NCBI RefSeq assembly: GCF_017876515.1
Contig: NZ_JAGIOC010000001.1
Coordinates: 930,001 to 994,000, forward strand
DNA from: Brachybacterium fresconis
Lineage (GTDB): Bacteria > Actinomycetota > Actinomycetes > Actinomycetales > Dermabacteraceae
Direction: 5' to 3'
Length of the DNA stretch: 64,000 bases
Within the stretch, counting starts at the first letter, position 1; each line of letters opens with the position of its first letter. Under the pieces are notes generated by a model. The model was not told where the DNA came from and made no database searches. It saw only the letters and a list, made by a program, of their open reading frames with translations. Position numbers and translations under genes: made by a program. Positions 1-9,428 of the stretch are shown piece after piece.

Positions 1-258
1 GTCGGTCAGCGCCCCCAGGGCGATGCGGCCCAGGGATCCGACCAGCACGGGGATCGCCACGATCAGCGACGCGTCCGCCGTCAGACCGCGCTCGACGTAG
101 ACCGGCCCCAGTGGACTGAGCAGCGCCCACGCCCAGAAGTTGACGACGAATCCGAGCGTGACCAGGGCCAGCGCACGCCAGGCACCGGGGGGCACGGCCG
201 CAGGGTCATCGGGAACGTCGGCGGAGTCGGTGATCGGGGGCGGTGCGGACGAAGGCAT
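1..258 (-). CDS. narK: NarK-type nitrate/nitrite MFS transporter, N-terminal part
   Basis: Partial gene running off the left edge; about 86 N-terminal residues are present, starting at the ATG at 258-256. After a Pro/Asp-rich cytosolic tail, the first membrane segment (LALVTLGFVVNFWAWALL) is followed by a Pro-Leu-Gly-Pro loop and a second helix ending in GSLGRIALGALTD. This is the usual beginning of the nitrate/nitrite porter branch of the major facilitator superfamily. Such proteins exchange nitrate and nitrite across the membrane. The family call is from pattern recognition, and the C-terminal nitrate-signature helices lie outside the window, so another anion MFS remains possible. Confidence 0.6.
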   Translation of the reverse strand, partial: MPSSAPPPITDSADVPDDPAAVPPGAWRALALVTLGFVVNFWAWALLSPLGPVYVERGLTADASLIVAIPVLVGSLGRIALGALTD

Positions 259-460
259 CGGCGGTTCTCCACGCTCAAGGACGAGGGCGGGGGCCCGGGG
301 CATCCTGACGCCGCGCGACTCGAGGATCGGCTGGAGCCAGCTTCCAGGACCCGTGGCCCCAGACTAGAGGACTTCGGTCCCGAAATACACCGCTTTCGGC
401 GCGCATTTCGTCCGCCCCCTGATCGCCGGGACCCAGGTCCTTCGGAATTCCACAGGAAAC

Positions 461-492
461 CGAATTACGAAACATCGACGGGTCGTAATTCG
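461..492. promoter_or_regulatory. 10-bp inverted repeat upstream of narK-like gene
   Basis: Perfect arms CGAATTACGA and TCGTAATTCG are separated by 12 bases. The site lies about 200 bases upstream of the narK-like start in an AT-richer patch of the 448-base gap between the two divergent genes. No U-run follows, so an operator is more likely than a terminator. The regulator is unknown. Confidence 0.4.
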
Positions 493-546
493 CGCAGCCG
501 CCGACCGAACGCCGGCGCTCGGCACCCGGCGCCCGGCGCCCGACAG

Positions 547-588
547 TTGGCAGCTGGCAGCTGGCAGCTGGCAGCTGGCAGCTGGCAG
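547..588. repeat. 7-bp tandem repeat, six units
   Basis: Six consecutive copies of a 7-base unit (CTGGCAG, first copy TTGGCAG), immediately preceded by imperfect GGCGCCC-type repeats at about 512-545. The array is in the non-coding gap upstream of the serine hydrolase gene. Copy number could vary by slippage. No function is evident. Confidence 0.75.
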
Positions 589-705
589 CGACGGCGGCGC
601 ACGCAGGCGCAGTTGACAGGCTCCGGTCCGTCAGGTCTAGTGGGCGGGCGACCTCCTGCTGTGATGCGTTTCACGCGGGAGGCCCCGCGGCATGACGGCG
701 ACGAC

Positions 706-3180
706 ATGTCGGCGACGACGATCGAGCGCATGCCGGCCGGATGTGGTCCGGACCGTGCGGAGAGCGAGAACGCAGTGTCCCTGACTCGACGAGGTTTCGT
801 CGGCGCCACTCTGGGGGCGGCAGCGCTCCTGACGGCGCGCCCGGCGATGGCAGAGCCCACCGGCAGCGGTGAGCTGGTGGTCCACTACTACTCCCCCACC
901 TGGAAGTACGACGACGCGGTGCGGGCGGTCGCGCTCACGGGCGAGGGCGGCGCCCGGACCGGGGTGGAGCGCGACGAGTTCGGGATGACGTACACGTTCT
1001 CGTTCTCCGACACCCCGCCGCAGGGTCACCTGGGCTTCACGGTGCGCACCGACGCAGTGTTCCCCGACGACCTCCGCTACGTGCAGGCCGCCGGAGGACG
1101 CGCCGAGGTGTGGGTGATCGACGCCGATCCGCATGTCTACTCCGCACCGCGGACGATCGCGGCTCGCGACGTCACCACGCGCCAGGACACTCCGTACGTG
1201 GCGGTGGAGGACCTCGCCGAGCTCCTCGACCTGACCTATGAGTACGGCACCAACGGCTACGAGTTCGACGGCGCCGGGGCCGGCACGCTCGAGATCCTCA
1301 CCATCCATCGCGGCCGGGACCACTACGAGATCGCCGTGGATCGGGACCGGATCGGATCGAACGTCACCGGCAACATGCTGCGCGCGTACACCGATCTCGT
1401 CTTCGACGACGTCGACGGCCACCGCTCCGGCGATACGTACCGCCTCTCGTTCGGCGCCCTCGAGCGCCTGTTCCAGGTGCGCACCCTCAGCCTCGGGACG
1501 GAGCATCTCCTGCTCATACCGGTCGACGTCGCGCATGACGTCCTGCGCAGCGCCGCACCGAGCGCGGTGGGCTTCGACGAGGACCGGCTCGCCGAGCTGG
1601 ACTCCTTCATCGAAGGGCAGGTGGAGGACGGCAGCCCTGCCGTCGCCCTGATCGTGGCCCGGAGCGGCAAGGTGATCAAGGAGGATGCCTACGGGTACGC
1701 CCTGCGATACTCCACCCACGACTCCGGCGGCGAGACGCTGCCCGCCGAGCTGCTGCCCGAGGACCGGTGGGAGCCGGCGACCACGGACACGCTTTTCGAC
1801 CTCGCCTCCAACACCAAGATGTATGCGACGAACTATGCGCTGCAGCGCCTGGTGAGCCAGGGACGACTCGATCTGGACAGCCCCGTGGCGAGCCTGCCCG
1901 GGTGGGAGGCCTTCCGCGACGAGTCCACCGAGTACACGGGCGACTGGACCGTCGGCGGCGAGGGCGGGATCGAGCAGGCCCATACCGGCAAGGACACGAT
2001 CACGATCCGGGACCTCCTGCACCACCGCGGAGGACTGATCCCTGACCCGCAGTACCAGAACCTGCTGGTGGCGGGCGAGCTGTGGTATCAGACCACCGAT
2101 GCCGGGGACCGCAGCGGCATCATCGACGCGATCTGCCGGACCCCGCTGATGTACGCACCGCGCACGAGGTTCGCCTACAGCGACGTGGACTTCATGATCC
2201 TCGGGCTGATCGTGGAGCAGGTGACGGGCCGGCGCCTGGACGAGTACCTGGCCGAGGAGTTCTACGAGCCGCTCGGGCTGACGGGGACCTGCTACCGGCC
2301 TCTGGACAGCGGCGTGGACCCGCACGACGTTGCCGCGACGGAGCTCAACGGCAACACGCGCGACGGGAACGTCTCCTTCGGGACCCACCCCGACGGCAGC
2401 GAGGTCCGCATCCGCGACCACACCCTGCGCGGTGAGGTCCATGACGAGAAGGCCTTCTACGCCATGGCCGGCGTCGCGGGCCATGCCGGCCTGTTCTCCA
2501 CCACGTCGGACATGGCCGTGCTGACGCAGCTGATGCTCAACGACGGGATCCACGCCGGTCGTCAGTACTTCACCGGCGATGTCATCGACGAGTTCACGAC
2601 GCCGTTCGCCCCGGATCCCGCCGACGCCGACACCTCCACGATCGGGCTCGGATGGCGGGTGCACTCCCGAAGCGCCGCCGCCTACTACTACTTCAACTGG
2701 GGCCCCAGCCGCAGCACTGTCGGGCACCAGGGGTGGACCGGCACGCTCACCGTCATCGATCCCCTGCACGACATGACGATCACGATCCTCACGAACATGC
2801 GCCACTCCCCCGTGATCGATCCGCCGAACGGCTTCGCCGGCGCCGAGTACGCGGTCTCGGACCTGGTCCCGATCACCGCGCGCGTCTACCGCGCCCTGTC
2901 CACCACGACCACGCGGACGCCGACCCTCGCCGGCCTCGAGGCGGCGCTGGAGGACCACATCGCCGCGGGTGAGGTGGCCGGTCCGATCGCCCACCAGCTG
3001 CAGGACGCCGTCTCCCGCGCGAAGGACCATCTGACCGCGGGGCGCACGCGACCGGCCGTCGCAGCCCTGCAGCAGGTGCTGCAGCATCTCGAGGACCCGA
3101 AGAATCCCGACACCCTGACCGACACCGCGAGGGAGGACCTGCACCGCCGGACGGAGGAGATCCTCGCCGCGATCGGCTGA
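706..3180 (+). CDS. Exported serine hydrolase (beta-lactamase/PBP4* family)
   Basis: About 824 residues from the ATG at 706. A Tat-type signal (TRRGFVGATLG... ending ARPAMA) follows a short N-region, so the protein is probably exported folded. Next comes a starch-binding-like domain (VVHYYSPTWKYDD...), then a copper-amine-oxidase-N-like segment. The serine hydrolase domain has S-x-x-K (SNTK), a Y-S-D in place of Tyr-x-Asn, and an HQGWTGT motif near the end. A helical FIVAR-like tail (about 90 residues) closes the protein. Class C beta-lactamase folds of this kind act as esterases, D-aminopeptidases or cell-wall peptidases; the substrate cannot be told here. The start is uncertain: ATG at 730 is also possible, and the tandem repeat upstream is unlikely to be translated. 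Confidence 0.7.
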   Translation: MSATTIERMPAGCGPDRAESENAVSLTRRGFVGATLGAAALLTARPAMAEPTGSGELVVHYYSPTWKYDDAVRAVALTGEGGARTGVERDEFGMTYTFSFSDTPPQGHLGFTVRTDAVFPDDLRYVQAAGGRAEVWVIDADPHVYSAPRTIAARDVTTRQDTPYVAVEDLAELLDLTYEYGTNGYEFDGAGAGTLEILTIHRGRDHYEIAVDRDRIGSNVTGNMLRAYTDLVFDDVDGHRSGDTYRLSFGALERLFQVRTLSLGTEHLLLIPVDVAHDVLRSAAPSAVGFDEDRLAELDSFIEGQVEDGSPAVALIVARSGKVIKEDAYGYALRYSTHDSGGETLPAELLPEDRWEPATTDTLFDLASNTKMYATNYALQRLVSQGRLDLDSPVASLPGWEAFRDESTEYTGDWTVGGEGGIEQAHTGKDTITIRDLLHHRGGLIPDPQYQNLLVAGELWYQTTDAGDRSGIIDAICRTPLMYAPRTRFAYSDVDFMILGLIVEQVTGRRLDEYLAEEFYEPLGLTGTCYRPLDSGVDPHDVAATELNGNTRDGNVSFGTHPDGSEVRIRDHTLRGEVHDEKAFYAMAGVAGHAGLFSTTSDMAVLTQLMLNDGIHAGRQYFTGDVIDEFTTPFAPDPADADTSTIGLGWRVHSRSAAAYYYFNWGPSRSTVGHQGWTGTLTVIDPLHDMTITILTNMRHSPVIDPPNGFAGAEYAVSDLVPITARVYRALSTTTTRTPTLAGLEAALEDHIAAGEVAGPIAHQLQDAVSRAKDHLTAGRTRPAVAALQQVLQHLEDPKNPDTLTDTAREDLHRRTEEILAAIG

Positions 3181-3240
3181 GGGACGGTCCGCTCCGGTCC
3201 GCGGCAGGTCGATCCGCGGTGGGCCGGACCCCGCGGTGGG

Positions 3241-3777
3241 TCACTCCGCGGCGTCGAGCTCGAGGTCGACCATCAGCTCGGCGGCGATCCGCTCGAGCGC
3301 GTCGCGGACCCCGTCCGCCTCGACGCCACCGGGCAGTCGCACCTCGGCCTCCGCCTCGAACAGCATGCCGCCGCCCTCGGGGGCCTCCCGGGCCCAGCTG
3401 CGCAGGGCATCGATGGTGGCTCCCTGGGAGGTGAGGGCCGAGGTGACCTCGCGGACCATGCCCGTGCGGTCCTGGCCCAGCAGGCGCAGCCGGAAGGGGA
3501 CGCCCTCGACCGCGTGGGCCGCTCCGGAGCCGTCGGCGCCCGCGGCGCTCGCCTCCACGTCCAGACCCACCTCGTCGGCCAGGGCGGGCAGAGCGGCGAG
3601 GAAGGCCTCGACCTCGCCGTCGGGCAGCTCGACCTGGACGATGCCGGCGAACTTCCCGGCCAGCAGGGCGAGCTGGCTGTCGACCCAGTTGCCTCCGTGC
3701 TCGTCGACGGCGGCGGCGAGGGCGGCGACGAGGCCGGGGCGGTCGTCTCCGATGGCGGTGAGCACGTAGGTCGTCAT
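3241..3777 (-). CDS. ACT-domain protein, GcvR-like
   Basis: 178 residues with two ACT-like modules: residues 1-75 begin MTTYVLTAIGDDRPGLVAAL and a second module begins near residue 95 (FRLRLLGQDRTGMVREV). This layout matches the glycine-cleavage repressor-like (GcvR) ACT proteins, which sense small ligands such as amino acids and have no DNA-binding domain of their own. It lies next to the branched-chain amino acid genes, so a link to amino acid sensing is reasonable but not shown. Confidence 0.7.
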   Translation of the reverse strand: MTTYVLTAIGDDRPGLVAALAAAVDEHGGNWVDSQLALLAGKFAGIVQVELPDGEVEAFLAALPALADEVGLDVEASAAGADGSGAAHAVEGVPFRLRLLGQDRTGMVREVTSALTSQGATIDALRSWAREAPEGGGMLFEAEAEVRLPGGVEADGVRDALERIAAELMVDLELDAAE

Positions 3778-3823
3778 GGGCCCAGGCTAGCGCCTCGCCG
3801 TGCGGGGGAGGTCCGGGAGGAGA

Positions 3824-5449
3824 TCAGACGCCGGATTTGTACAGCCCGTAAGCGTAGGCGTCGAAGATCGCCTCCCAGGAGGCCTCGATGACATTCGGTC
3901 CCACGCCCACGGTCTGGAACTCGAGGCCGCGGCCCGACGTGCGCACGAGGACCCGAGTGGTGGCGTCGGTGCCGTGCTGCGCGTCCAGGATGCGCACCTT
4001 GAAATCCTGCAGCTCGAACTCGTCGACCATCGGGAACGTGTCGCGCAGCGCCGCCCGCAGCGCGAGGTCCAGGGCGTTGACGGGGCCGTTCCCCTCGGCG
4101 ATGGCCACCTTCCGCTCCTGCTCGCCGTGGGCGCCGCCGACCAGCTTCACGGTCGCCTCGGTCTCCAGCGTGCCGTCACGGCCCTGCTGGGAGGTGGCGC
4201 GCCAGGACTCCACCTCGACGTAGCGGGGCACCTCGCCGAGCTGGTCCAGCAGGAGCAGCTCGAAGGAGGCGTCGGCCGCCTCGTAGGAGTAGCCCACCGC
4301 CTCGCGCTGCTTGACCGTGGTGGCCAGGCGGGTGAGCAGGTCGGGATCACCAGCGAGGTCGAAGCCGAGCTCGCGCCCCTTGAGCTCGATGGAGGCGCGG
4401 CCGGCCATGTCCGAGATGATCATGCGCATGTCGTTGCCGATGGCGCGCGGATCGATGTGCTGGTACAGGTCCGGGTCCACGCGGATCGCACTGGCGTGCA
4501 GCCCGGCCTTGTGGGCGAAGGCGCTCGCCCCGACGTACGGGGCGCGCGGGGTCACCGGCATGTTCACGATCTCCCCGATCGCGTGCGCGATGCGGGTGGT
4601 CTCCGCGAAGGTCTCCGGCGGCACCAGGTCCAGGTCCATCTTCAGCTGCAGGTCCGCGAGCAGCGTGAGCAGGTCGGCGTTGCCGGTGCGCTCCCCGTAG
4701 CCGTTCACGCAGCCCTGGATGTGGGTGATCCCGGCGCGCACCGCCGTCAGCGCGTTGGCGACCGCGCAGCCGGAGTCATTGTGGGTGTGGACCCCCAGCC
4801 GCGCGTCGGCGTGGCCGGCGGCGGTCAGCCGGGCCCGCAGGTCCTCGACGATCTCGGTGATCTGGTGCGGGAGCATCCCGCCGTTGGTGTCGCATAGGAC
4901 GACGACCTCGGCTCCGGCGTCGTAGGCGGCGGCCACGACGGAGGCTGTGTAGTCGGGGTCATGGCCGAACCCGTCGAAGAAGTGCTCGACGTCCACGAAC
5001 ACCTCCCGGCCCTGCCCGACCAGGTGCGCCACGGTCTCGGCGACCATGGCGAGGTTCTCCTCACCCGTGGTGCGCAGCGCGCCGTGGACATGGCGGAGGT
5101 CCGATTTGGCGACCAGGGTGATGGTCGGAGCCCCGGAGGCCAGCAGCGCGGCCACCTGGGCGTCCTCGGCGACGGGGACCCCGGCCTTGCGCGTGGCGCC
5201 GAAGGCGGCCAGACGTGCCGTGCTCAGCTCGAGCTCTGCGGCCGCGCGGTCGAAGAACTCGGTGTCCCGGGGGACGGCGCCGGGCCATCCGCCCTCGATG
5301 TAGGTCACGCCCAGCTCGTCCAGGAGACGGGCGACGGCGAGCTTGTCGGCGACCGAGAGGGTCAGGCCCTCCTGCTGGGAGCCGTCCCGCAGGGTCGTGT
5401 CGTAGACGTGGAAGGCGGGGATGGGAGCGCTGTGCTGCATCATGGACAT
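3824..5449 (-). CDS. cimA: (R)-citramalate synthase
   Basis: 541 residues of the HMGL/DRE-TIM family: the N-terminus has YDTTLRDGSQQEG, followed by a TIM barrel with HTHNDSGCAVAN and a C-terminal LeuA-type allosteric domain (about 390-541). Residues such as EGGWPGAVPRDTEFF are typical of CimA rather than LeuA. CimA condenses pyruvate and acetyl-CoA to citramalate, giving 2-oxobutyrate for isoleucine without threonine deaminase. It is followed, in transcription order, by the ACT-domain gene. Start: the tandem M-S-M-M leaves a one-codon uncertainty. Confidence 0.9.
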   Translation of the reverse strand: MSMMQHSAPIPAFHVYDTTLRDGSQQEGLTLSVADKLAVARLLDELGVTYIEGGWPGAVPRDTEFFDRAAAELELSTARLAAFGATRKAGVPVAEDAQVAALLASGAPTITLVAKSDLRHVHGALRTTGEENLAMVAETVAHLVGQGREVFVDVEHFFDGFGHDPDYTASVVAAAYDAGAEVVVLCDTNGGMLPHQITEIVEDLRARLTAAGHADARLGVHTHNDSGCAVANALTAVRAGITHIQGCVNGYGERTGNADLLTLLADLQLKMDLDLVPPETFAETTRIAHAIGEIVNMPVTPRAPYVGASAFAHKAGLHASAIRVDPDLYQHIDPRAIGNDMRMIISDMAGRASIELKGRELGFDLAGDPDLLTRLATTVKQREAVGYSYEAADASFELLLLDQLGEVPRYVEVESWRATSQQGRDGTLETEATVKLVGGAHGEQERKVAIAEGNGPVNALDLALRAALRDTFPMVDEFELQDFKVRILDAQHGTDATTRVLVRTSGRGLEFQTVGVGPNVIEASWEAIFDAYAYGLYKSGV

Positions 5450-5456
5450 CGCGCCC

Positions 5457-6548
5457 TCAGACCAGTCGGGTCAGCCAGCCGTGACGGTCCGGGATCCGGC
5501 CGTACTGGATGTCGGTGAGCTCCTGGCGCAGTGCCAGGGTGACCTCGCCGGAGCCGCCGTCGCCCACGGTCCAGGAGCCGCCGTGGGCGCGGAACTCGCC
5601 GATGGGGTTGATGACCGCCGCGGTGCCGCAGGCGAACATCTCCGTGATCTCCCCCGAGCCGAGCTGGGCGAGGACCTCGCTCACGTCCAGCTTCTGCTCG
5701 ATCGGCTCCAGGCCGCGGTCAGCGGCCAGGCGCAGGATCGACTCGCGGGTGACACCCTCGAGGATCGATCCGGTCAGCGTCGGAGTCAGCAGGCGCCCAT
5801 CGGCGGTGACCGCGAAGACGTTCATCCCCGAGAGCTCGTCGATGCTGGTGTGGGTCTCGGAGTCCAGGAAGAGGATCTCGTCGGCGCCCTGCTCGGCGGC
5901 CTCCCGCTTGCCCAGCAGGGAGGAGGCGTAGTTGCCGCCGCACTTGGCGGCCCCGGTGCCCCCGGCACCGGCGCGGGCGTACTCATCGGAGATCCACACG
6001 ACCAGCGGCTGGACGCCGCGGGGGAAGTACGGCCCCGCCGGGGAGGCGATGACGTAGTACTCCACGGCGTGCGCGGCCCGCACCCCCAGGAACTCCTCGG
6101 AGGCGAACATGAACGGTCGCAGGTACAGCGACTCCTCGCTGGTCGCCTCGGGCACCCAGGGCTCGTCGGCCGCGGTGACGGCCCGCAGCGAAGCCAGGAA
6201 GGCCTCGCTCGGCAGCTCCGGGAGCGCGAGGCGACGGGCGGAGCGCTGAAGACGTTCGGCGTTGCGCTCGGGGCGGAAGGTCCACACCGAGCCGTCGGCG
6301 TGGCGGAACGCCTTGAGCCCCTCGAAGATCTCCTGGCCGTAGTGCAGCACCGCGGCGGCCGGGGACAGCGACAACGGGCCGAAGGGGATCACCTCTCCCC
6401 CGTCCCAGCCGCTGCCCTCGCGCCAGCTCGCGTGGGCCATGAAGTCGGTGTAGTACTGACCGAACCCGGGGTCGGCAAGGATCCGGGCGCGCTCGTCCTC
6501 GCCGATGCGACGAGTCCGGTCGGTCTGGGTGAAGTCGAGCGCGCTCAT
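5457..6548 (-). CDS. ilvE: Branched-chain amino acid aminotransferase
   Basis: 363 residues of PLP fold type IV. The PLP lysine sits in GAAKCGGNYASSLL, and the C-terminal phosphate-binding FACGTAAVINPIG motif is present. The enzyme transfers the amino group of glutamate to the 2-oxo acids of Val, Leu and Ile, the last step of all three pathways. It ends 7 bases before citramalate synthase on the same strand, which suggests co-transcription. Confidence 0.95.
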   Translation of the reverse strand: MSALDFTQTDRTRRIGEDERARILADPGFGQYYTDFMAHASWREGSGWDGGEVIPFGPLSLSPAAAVLHYGQEIFEGLKAFRHADGSVWTFRPERNAERLQRSARRLALPELPSEAFLASLRAVTAADEPWVPEATSEESLYLRPFMFASEEFLGVRAAHAVEYYVIASPAGPYFPRGVQPLVVWISDEYARAGAGGTGAAKCGGNYASSLLGKREAAEQGADEILFLDSETHTSIDELSGMNVFAVTADGRLLTPTLTGSILEGVTRESILRLAADRGLEPIEQKLDVSEVLAQLGSGEITEMFACGTAAVINPIGEFRAHGGSWTVGDGGSGEVTLALRQELTDIQYGRIPDRHGWLTRLV

Positions 6549-6587
6549 GGGGTCTCTCCTCGGGACTGGGGTGGTCAGGTCAGTGTG

Positions 6588-7664
6588 TCAGCGGCCGGCG
6601 ATCGCGGCCACCAGGGCGTCGCCGATCCCGGTGGTGCCGCGTGCGGCCACGGCGTCGGGGCCGGTGCGGGCGGCGAGGTCCGATTCGACGGCGGCGCGCA
6701 CCGCGGCGGCGGGCTCGACGTGGCCGAGATGGTCCAGCAGCAGGGCGACCGAGAGCACCGTGGCGGTGGGGTCGGCCAGGTCCTTCCCGGCGATGTCCGG
6801 GGCCGAGCCGTGGACGGGCTCGAACATCGAGGGGTAGGCGCCCGAGGGATTGAGGTTGCCGCTCGCGGCGAGCCCGATGCCGCCGCCGACGGCCGCCGCG
6901 AGATCGGTGACGATGTCGCCGAAGAGGTTGTCCGTGACGATGACGTCGAAGCGGCCCGGATCGGTGGCGAGGTAGATCATCGCGGCATCGACGTGCGCGT
7001 AGTCCACCGCGACCTCGGGGTGCTCGGCGCCGACCTCCTCGACGATCCGGCGCCACAGGTGACCGGCGTGGACGAGCACGTTGTGCTTGTGGACCAGGGT
7101 CAGCTTCTTGCGGCGCTGCTCGGCCTGCTCGAAGGCGTAGCGGACCACGCGCTCCACGCCGACGGCGGTGTTCAGGGAGACCTCGGTGGCGACCTCCAGC
7201 GCGGTGCCGGTGCGCATCGAGCCGCCGTTGCCGACGTACGGGCCCTCGGTGCCTTCACGGACCACCAGGAAGTCCATGTCCCCGGGGTCGACGAGCGGGG
7301 AGGGCACGCCCGGCAGCAGCTTGGTGGGGCGCAGGTTCACGTAGTGGTCGAAGCCGAAGCGGAGCTTCAGCAGCAGGCCCCGCTCGAGCACGCCCGAGGG
7401 GACGTCGGGGTCGCCCACGGCGCCCAGCAGGATCGCGTCGTGCTCTGCCAGCGCCGCCATGTCCTCGTCGGTGAGGGTCTCGCCGGTGCGGTGCCAGCGG
7501 CCGGCGCCGAGGTCGAACTCGGTGGTCGCGACGCTCACGCCGACGGGCTCCAGCGCGGCGCGCAGAGCGCGGACGCCCTGCGGGACGACCTCCTTCCCGA
7601 TGCCGTCGCCAGCGATGACGGCGAGCTTGAGCACGGGCGGGACGGGGCTGTCGATATCACTCAT
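6588..7664 (-). CDS. leuB: 3-isopropylmalate dehydrogenase
   Basis: 358 residues. The N-terminal [13 protein letters not shown] and the substrate loop [17 protein letters not shown] identify the isocitrate/isopropylmalate dehydrogenase family, and the [15 protein letters not shown] motif binds metal. It oxidatively decarboxylates 3-isopropylmalate in leucine synthesis, using NAD+ in the cytosol. It sits 39 bases upstream of ilvE in the same direction. Confidence 0.95.
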   Translation of the reverse strand: MSDIDSPVPPVLKLAVIAGDGIGKEVVPQGVRALRAALEPVGVSVATTEFDLGAGRWHRTGETLTDEDMAALAEHDAILLGAVGDPDVPSGVLERGLLLKLRFGFDHYVNLRPTKLLPGVPSPLVDPGDMDFLVVREGTEGPYVGNGGSMRTGTALEVATEVSLNTAVGVERVVRYAFEQAEQRRKKLTLVHKHNVLVHAGHLWRRIVEEVGAEHPEVAVDYAHVDAAMIYLATDPGRFDVIVTDNLFGDIVTDLAAAVGGGIGLAASGNLNPSGAYPSMFEPVHGSAPDIAGKDLADPTATVLSVALLLDHLGHVEPAAAVRAAVESDLAARTGPDAVAARGTTGIGDALVAAIAGR

Positions 7665-7700
7665 GGGAACTCCGGTTCTGGGGTCTTCGCAGGCAGCGGG

Positions 7701-9308
7701 TCAGTAGACGAGGTCGACGGCGTGGATGGCGTGGGCGCCGATGCGCTCGCCGATCCGCTCGGCCAGGTCGCGGTCGACGGACTCGTCGAGGTCGAGGACC
7801 ACGAGGGCCTCGGCTCCGCGGACGTTGCCCTTGCGCGAGACCTGCATGCCGGCGATGTTCACGCCGGCCTCCCCCAGCCCGGCGCCGTACTGGCCGATCA
7901 GGCCGGGGCCGTCGTCGTAGCGGATCAGCAGCATGTGGTCGCTCAGGGGCACGTCCAGGGCATGGCCGGCGACCTCGGTGAGCTTGTGCTCCTGGTCGAC
8001 GCCGCTGAGGGTGCCGGAGACGGAGACGACCTCGCCGCCGCGCAGGGTGCCGCGCAGGGTGATGACGTTGCGGAAGCGCTCGGAGGTCTCATCGGTCACC
8101 AGCTGGACGGTGATGCCGCGCTCCTCGGCGATGACGGGAGCGTTGACGTAGCTGACCTGCTCGGTCACCACGGAGCGGAAGGCGCCGCGCAGCGCGGAGA
8201 GCTTCAGCGCCGTCACGTCGCGGGAGGCGATCTCTCCGTGCACCTCGATGTCGAGCAGCTCGGGCGATTCCCCGGCGATCGTGGTGAAGAGCTGGCCCAG
8301 CCGGTCGGCGAGGGCCACGCCGGGACGGACCTCGTCGTCGATGGCACCGCCGGCGACGTTCACGGCGTCGGGGACGAGCTCGCCGGCCAGCGCCAGGCGC
8401 ACGGATTTCGCGACGGCGACTCCGGCCTTCTCCTGGGCCTCGGCCGTGGAGGCGCCCAGGTGCGGGGTGAGGGTGATGTTCTCGAGCTCGAGCAGGCGCT
8501 GCGCGCTCGCGGAGGTGGAGGGCGGCTCGGAGGTGTACACGTCCAGCCCGGCACCGGCGATGCGTCCGGTGGACAGCGCCTCGTACAGCGCGTCCTCGTC
8601 GATCAGCCCGCCGCGGGCCGCGTTGACGATGTGCAGGGAGGGCTTGGCGAGCGCGAACTGCTCGGCACCGATCAGGCCGGTGGTCTCGGGAGTCTTGGGC
8701 ATGTGGACCGTGACCACGTCGGCCTCGGCCATGAGCTCGTCGAGCTCCACCACGCGGGCGCCGAGCTCGGCGGCCCGGGTGGGACTGACATAGGGGTCGT
8801 AGGCGAGCAGCTGCACGCCGAAGGGTGCCAGGCGCTCGGCGACCAGCTGGCCGATGCGACCGAAGCCCACCACGCCGACGGTCTTGCCCAGCAGCTCGAC
8901 GCCGGCGAGCTGCTTGCGCTCCCACTTCCCGGCCTTCACGGAGGCGTCGGCGCGGCCGAGGTTGCGCAGCGAGGTCAGGATCAGGGCGACCGCGAGCTCG
9001 GCGGCGGAGGTGATGTTGGAGGTGGGGGCGTTGATGACCATGGCCCCGGCGGCGGTGGCGGCCGAGACGTCGACGTTGTCCAGTCCGACGCCGGCACGGG
9101 CGACGACCTTCAACTGCTTCGCGGCGGCGAACACCTCGGCGTCGACCTGGGTCGCGGAGCGGACCAGCAGGGCGTCGGCCCCGGAGACGGCGGTCAGGAG
9201 GGCGGCACGGTCGGTGCCGTCGACATGGCGGACGTCGGCATCGTCGCCGAAGACCTCGATGGTGGCGGGCGAGAGTTCTTCGGCGAGCAGCACGACGGGT
9301 CGCGTCAT
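7701..9308 (-). CDS. serA: D-3-phosphoglycerate dehydrogenase
   Basis: 535 residues from the ATG at 9308, chosen because GGAGGT lies 8 bases upstream. Order: substrate domain, NAD-binding Rossmann segment (GKTVGVVGFGRIGQLVA), catalytic Arg/Glu/His region (NAARGGLIDEDAL; TPHLGASTAEAQEKAG), then the intervening ASB domain and a C-terminal ACT domain with V-D-L-V-Y at the end. The long ASB plus ACT form is the usual actinobacterial type and is feedback-inhibited by serine. It starts the serine pathway from 3-phosphoglycerate and probably shares a transcript with leuB downstream. Confidence 0.95.
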   Translation of the reverse strand: MTRPVVLLAEELSPATIEVFGDDADVRHVDGTDRAALLTAVSGADALLVRSATQVDAEVFAAAKQLKVVARAGVGLDNVDVSAATAAGAMVINAPTSNITSAAELAVALILTSLRNLGRADASVKAGKWERKQLAGVELLGKTVGVVGFGRIGQLVAERLAPFGVQLLAYDPYVSPTRAAELGARVVELDELMAEADVVTVHMPKTPETTGLIGAEQFALAKPSLHIVNAARGGLIDEDALYEALSTGRIAGAGLDVYTSEPPSTSASAQRLLELENITLTPHLGASTAEAQEKAGVAVAKSVRLALAGELVPDAVNVAGGAIDDEVRPGVALADRLGQLFTTIAGESPELLDIEVHGEIASRDVTALKLSALRGAFRSVVTEQVSYVNAPVIAEERGITVQLVTDETSERFRNVITLRGTLRGGEVVSVSGTLSGVDQEHKLTEVAGHALDVPLSDHMLLIRYDDGPGLIGQYGAGLGEAGVNIAGMQVSRKGNVRGAEALVVLDLDESVDRDLAERIGERIGAHAIHAVDLVY

Positions 9309-9428
9309 GGGATGTACCTCCGGGTCGGGTGGTGACTGTCGGGCGTGCCGTCGCCCGGACCGAGGAGAGCCTACGCCGCTGTCCGCCATGCGGTCACACA
9401 GGCCAGGATCCGAGACGGCCCGCCCCCG

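Noticed and set aside
637..3144. Long open frame antisense to the serine hydrolase gene
   Set aside because: High-GC codon shadow: Arg/Gly/Val-rich translation with no recognisable domain, whereas the plus strand has a signal peptide and catalytic motifs.
5421..9335. 1304-residue open frame on the plus strand across ilvE, leuB and serA
   Set aside because: Shadow of three clear minus-strand genes; low-complexity Gly/Ala/Asp/His translation.
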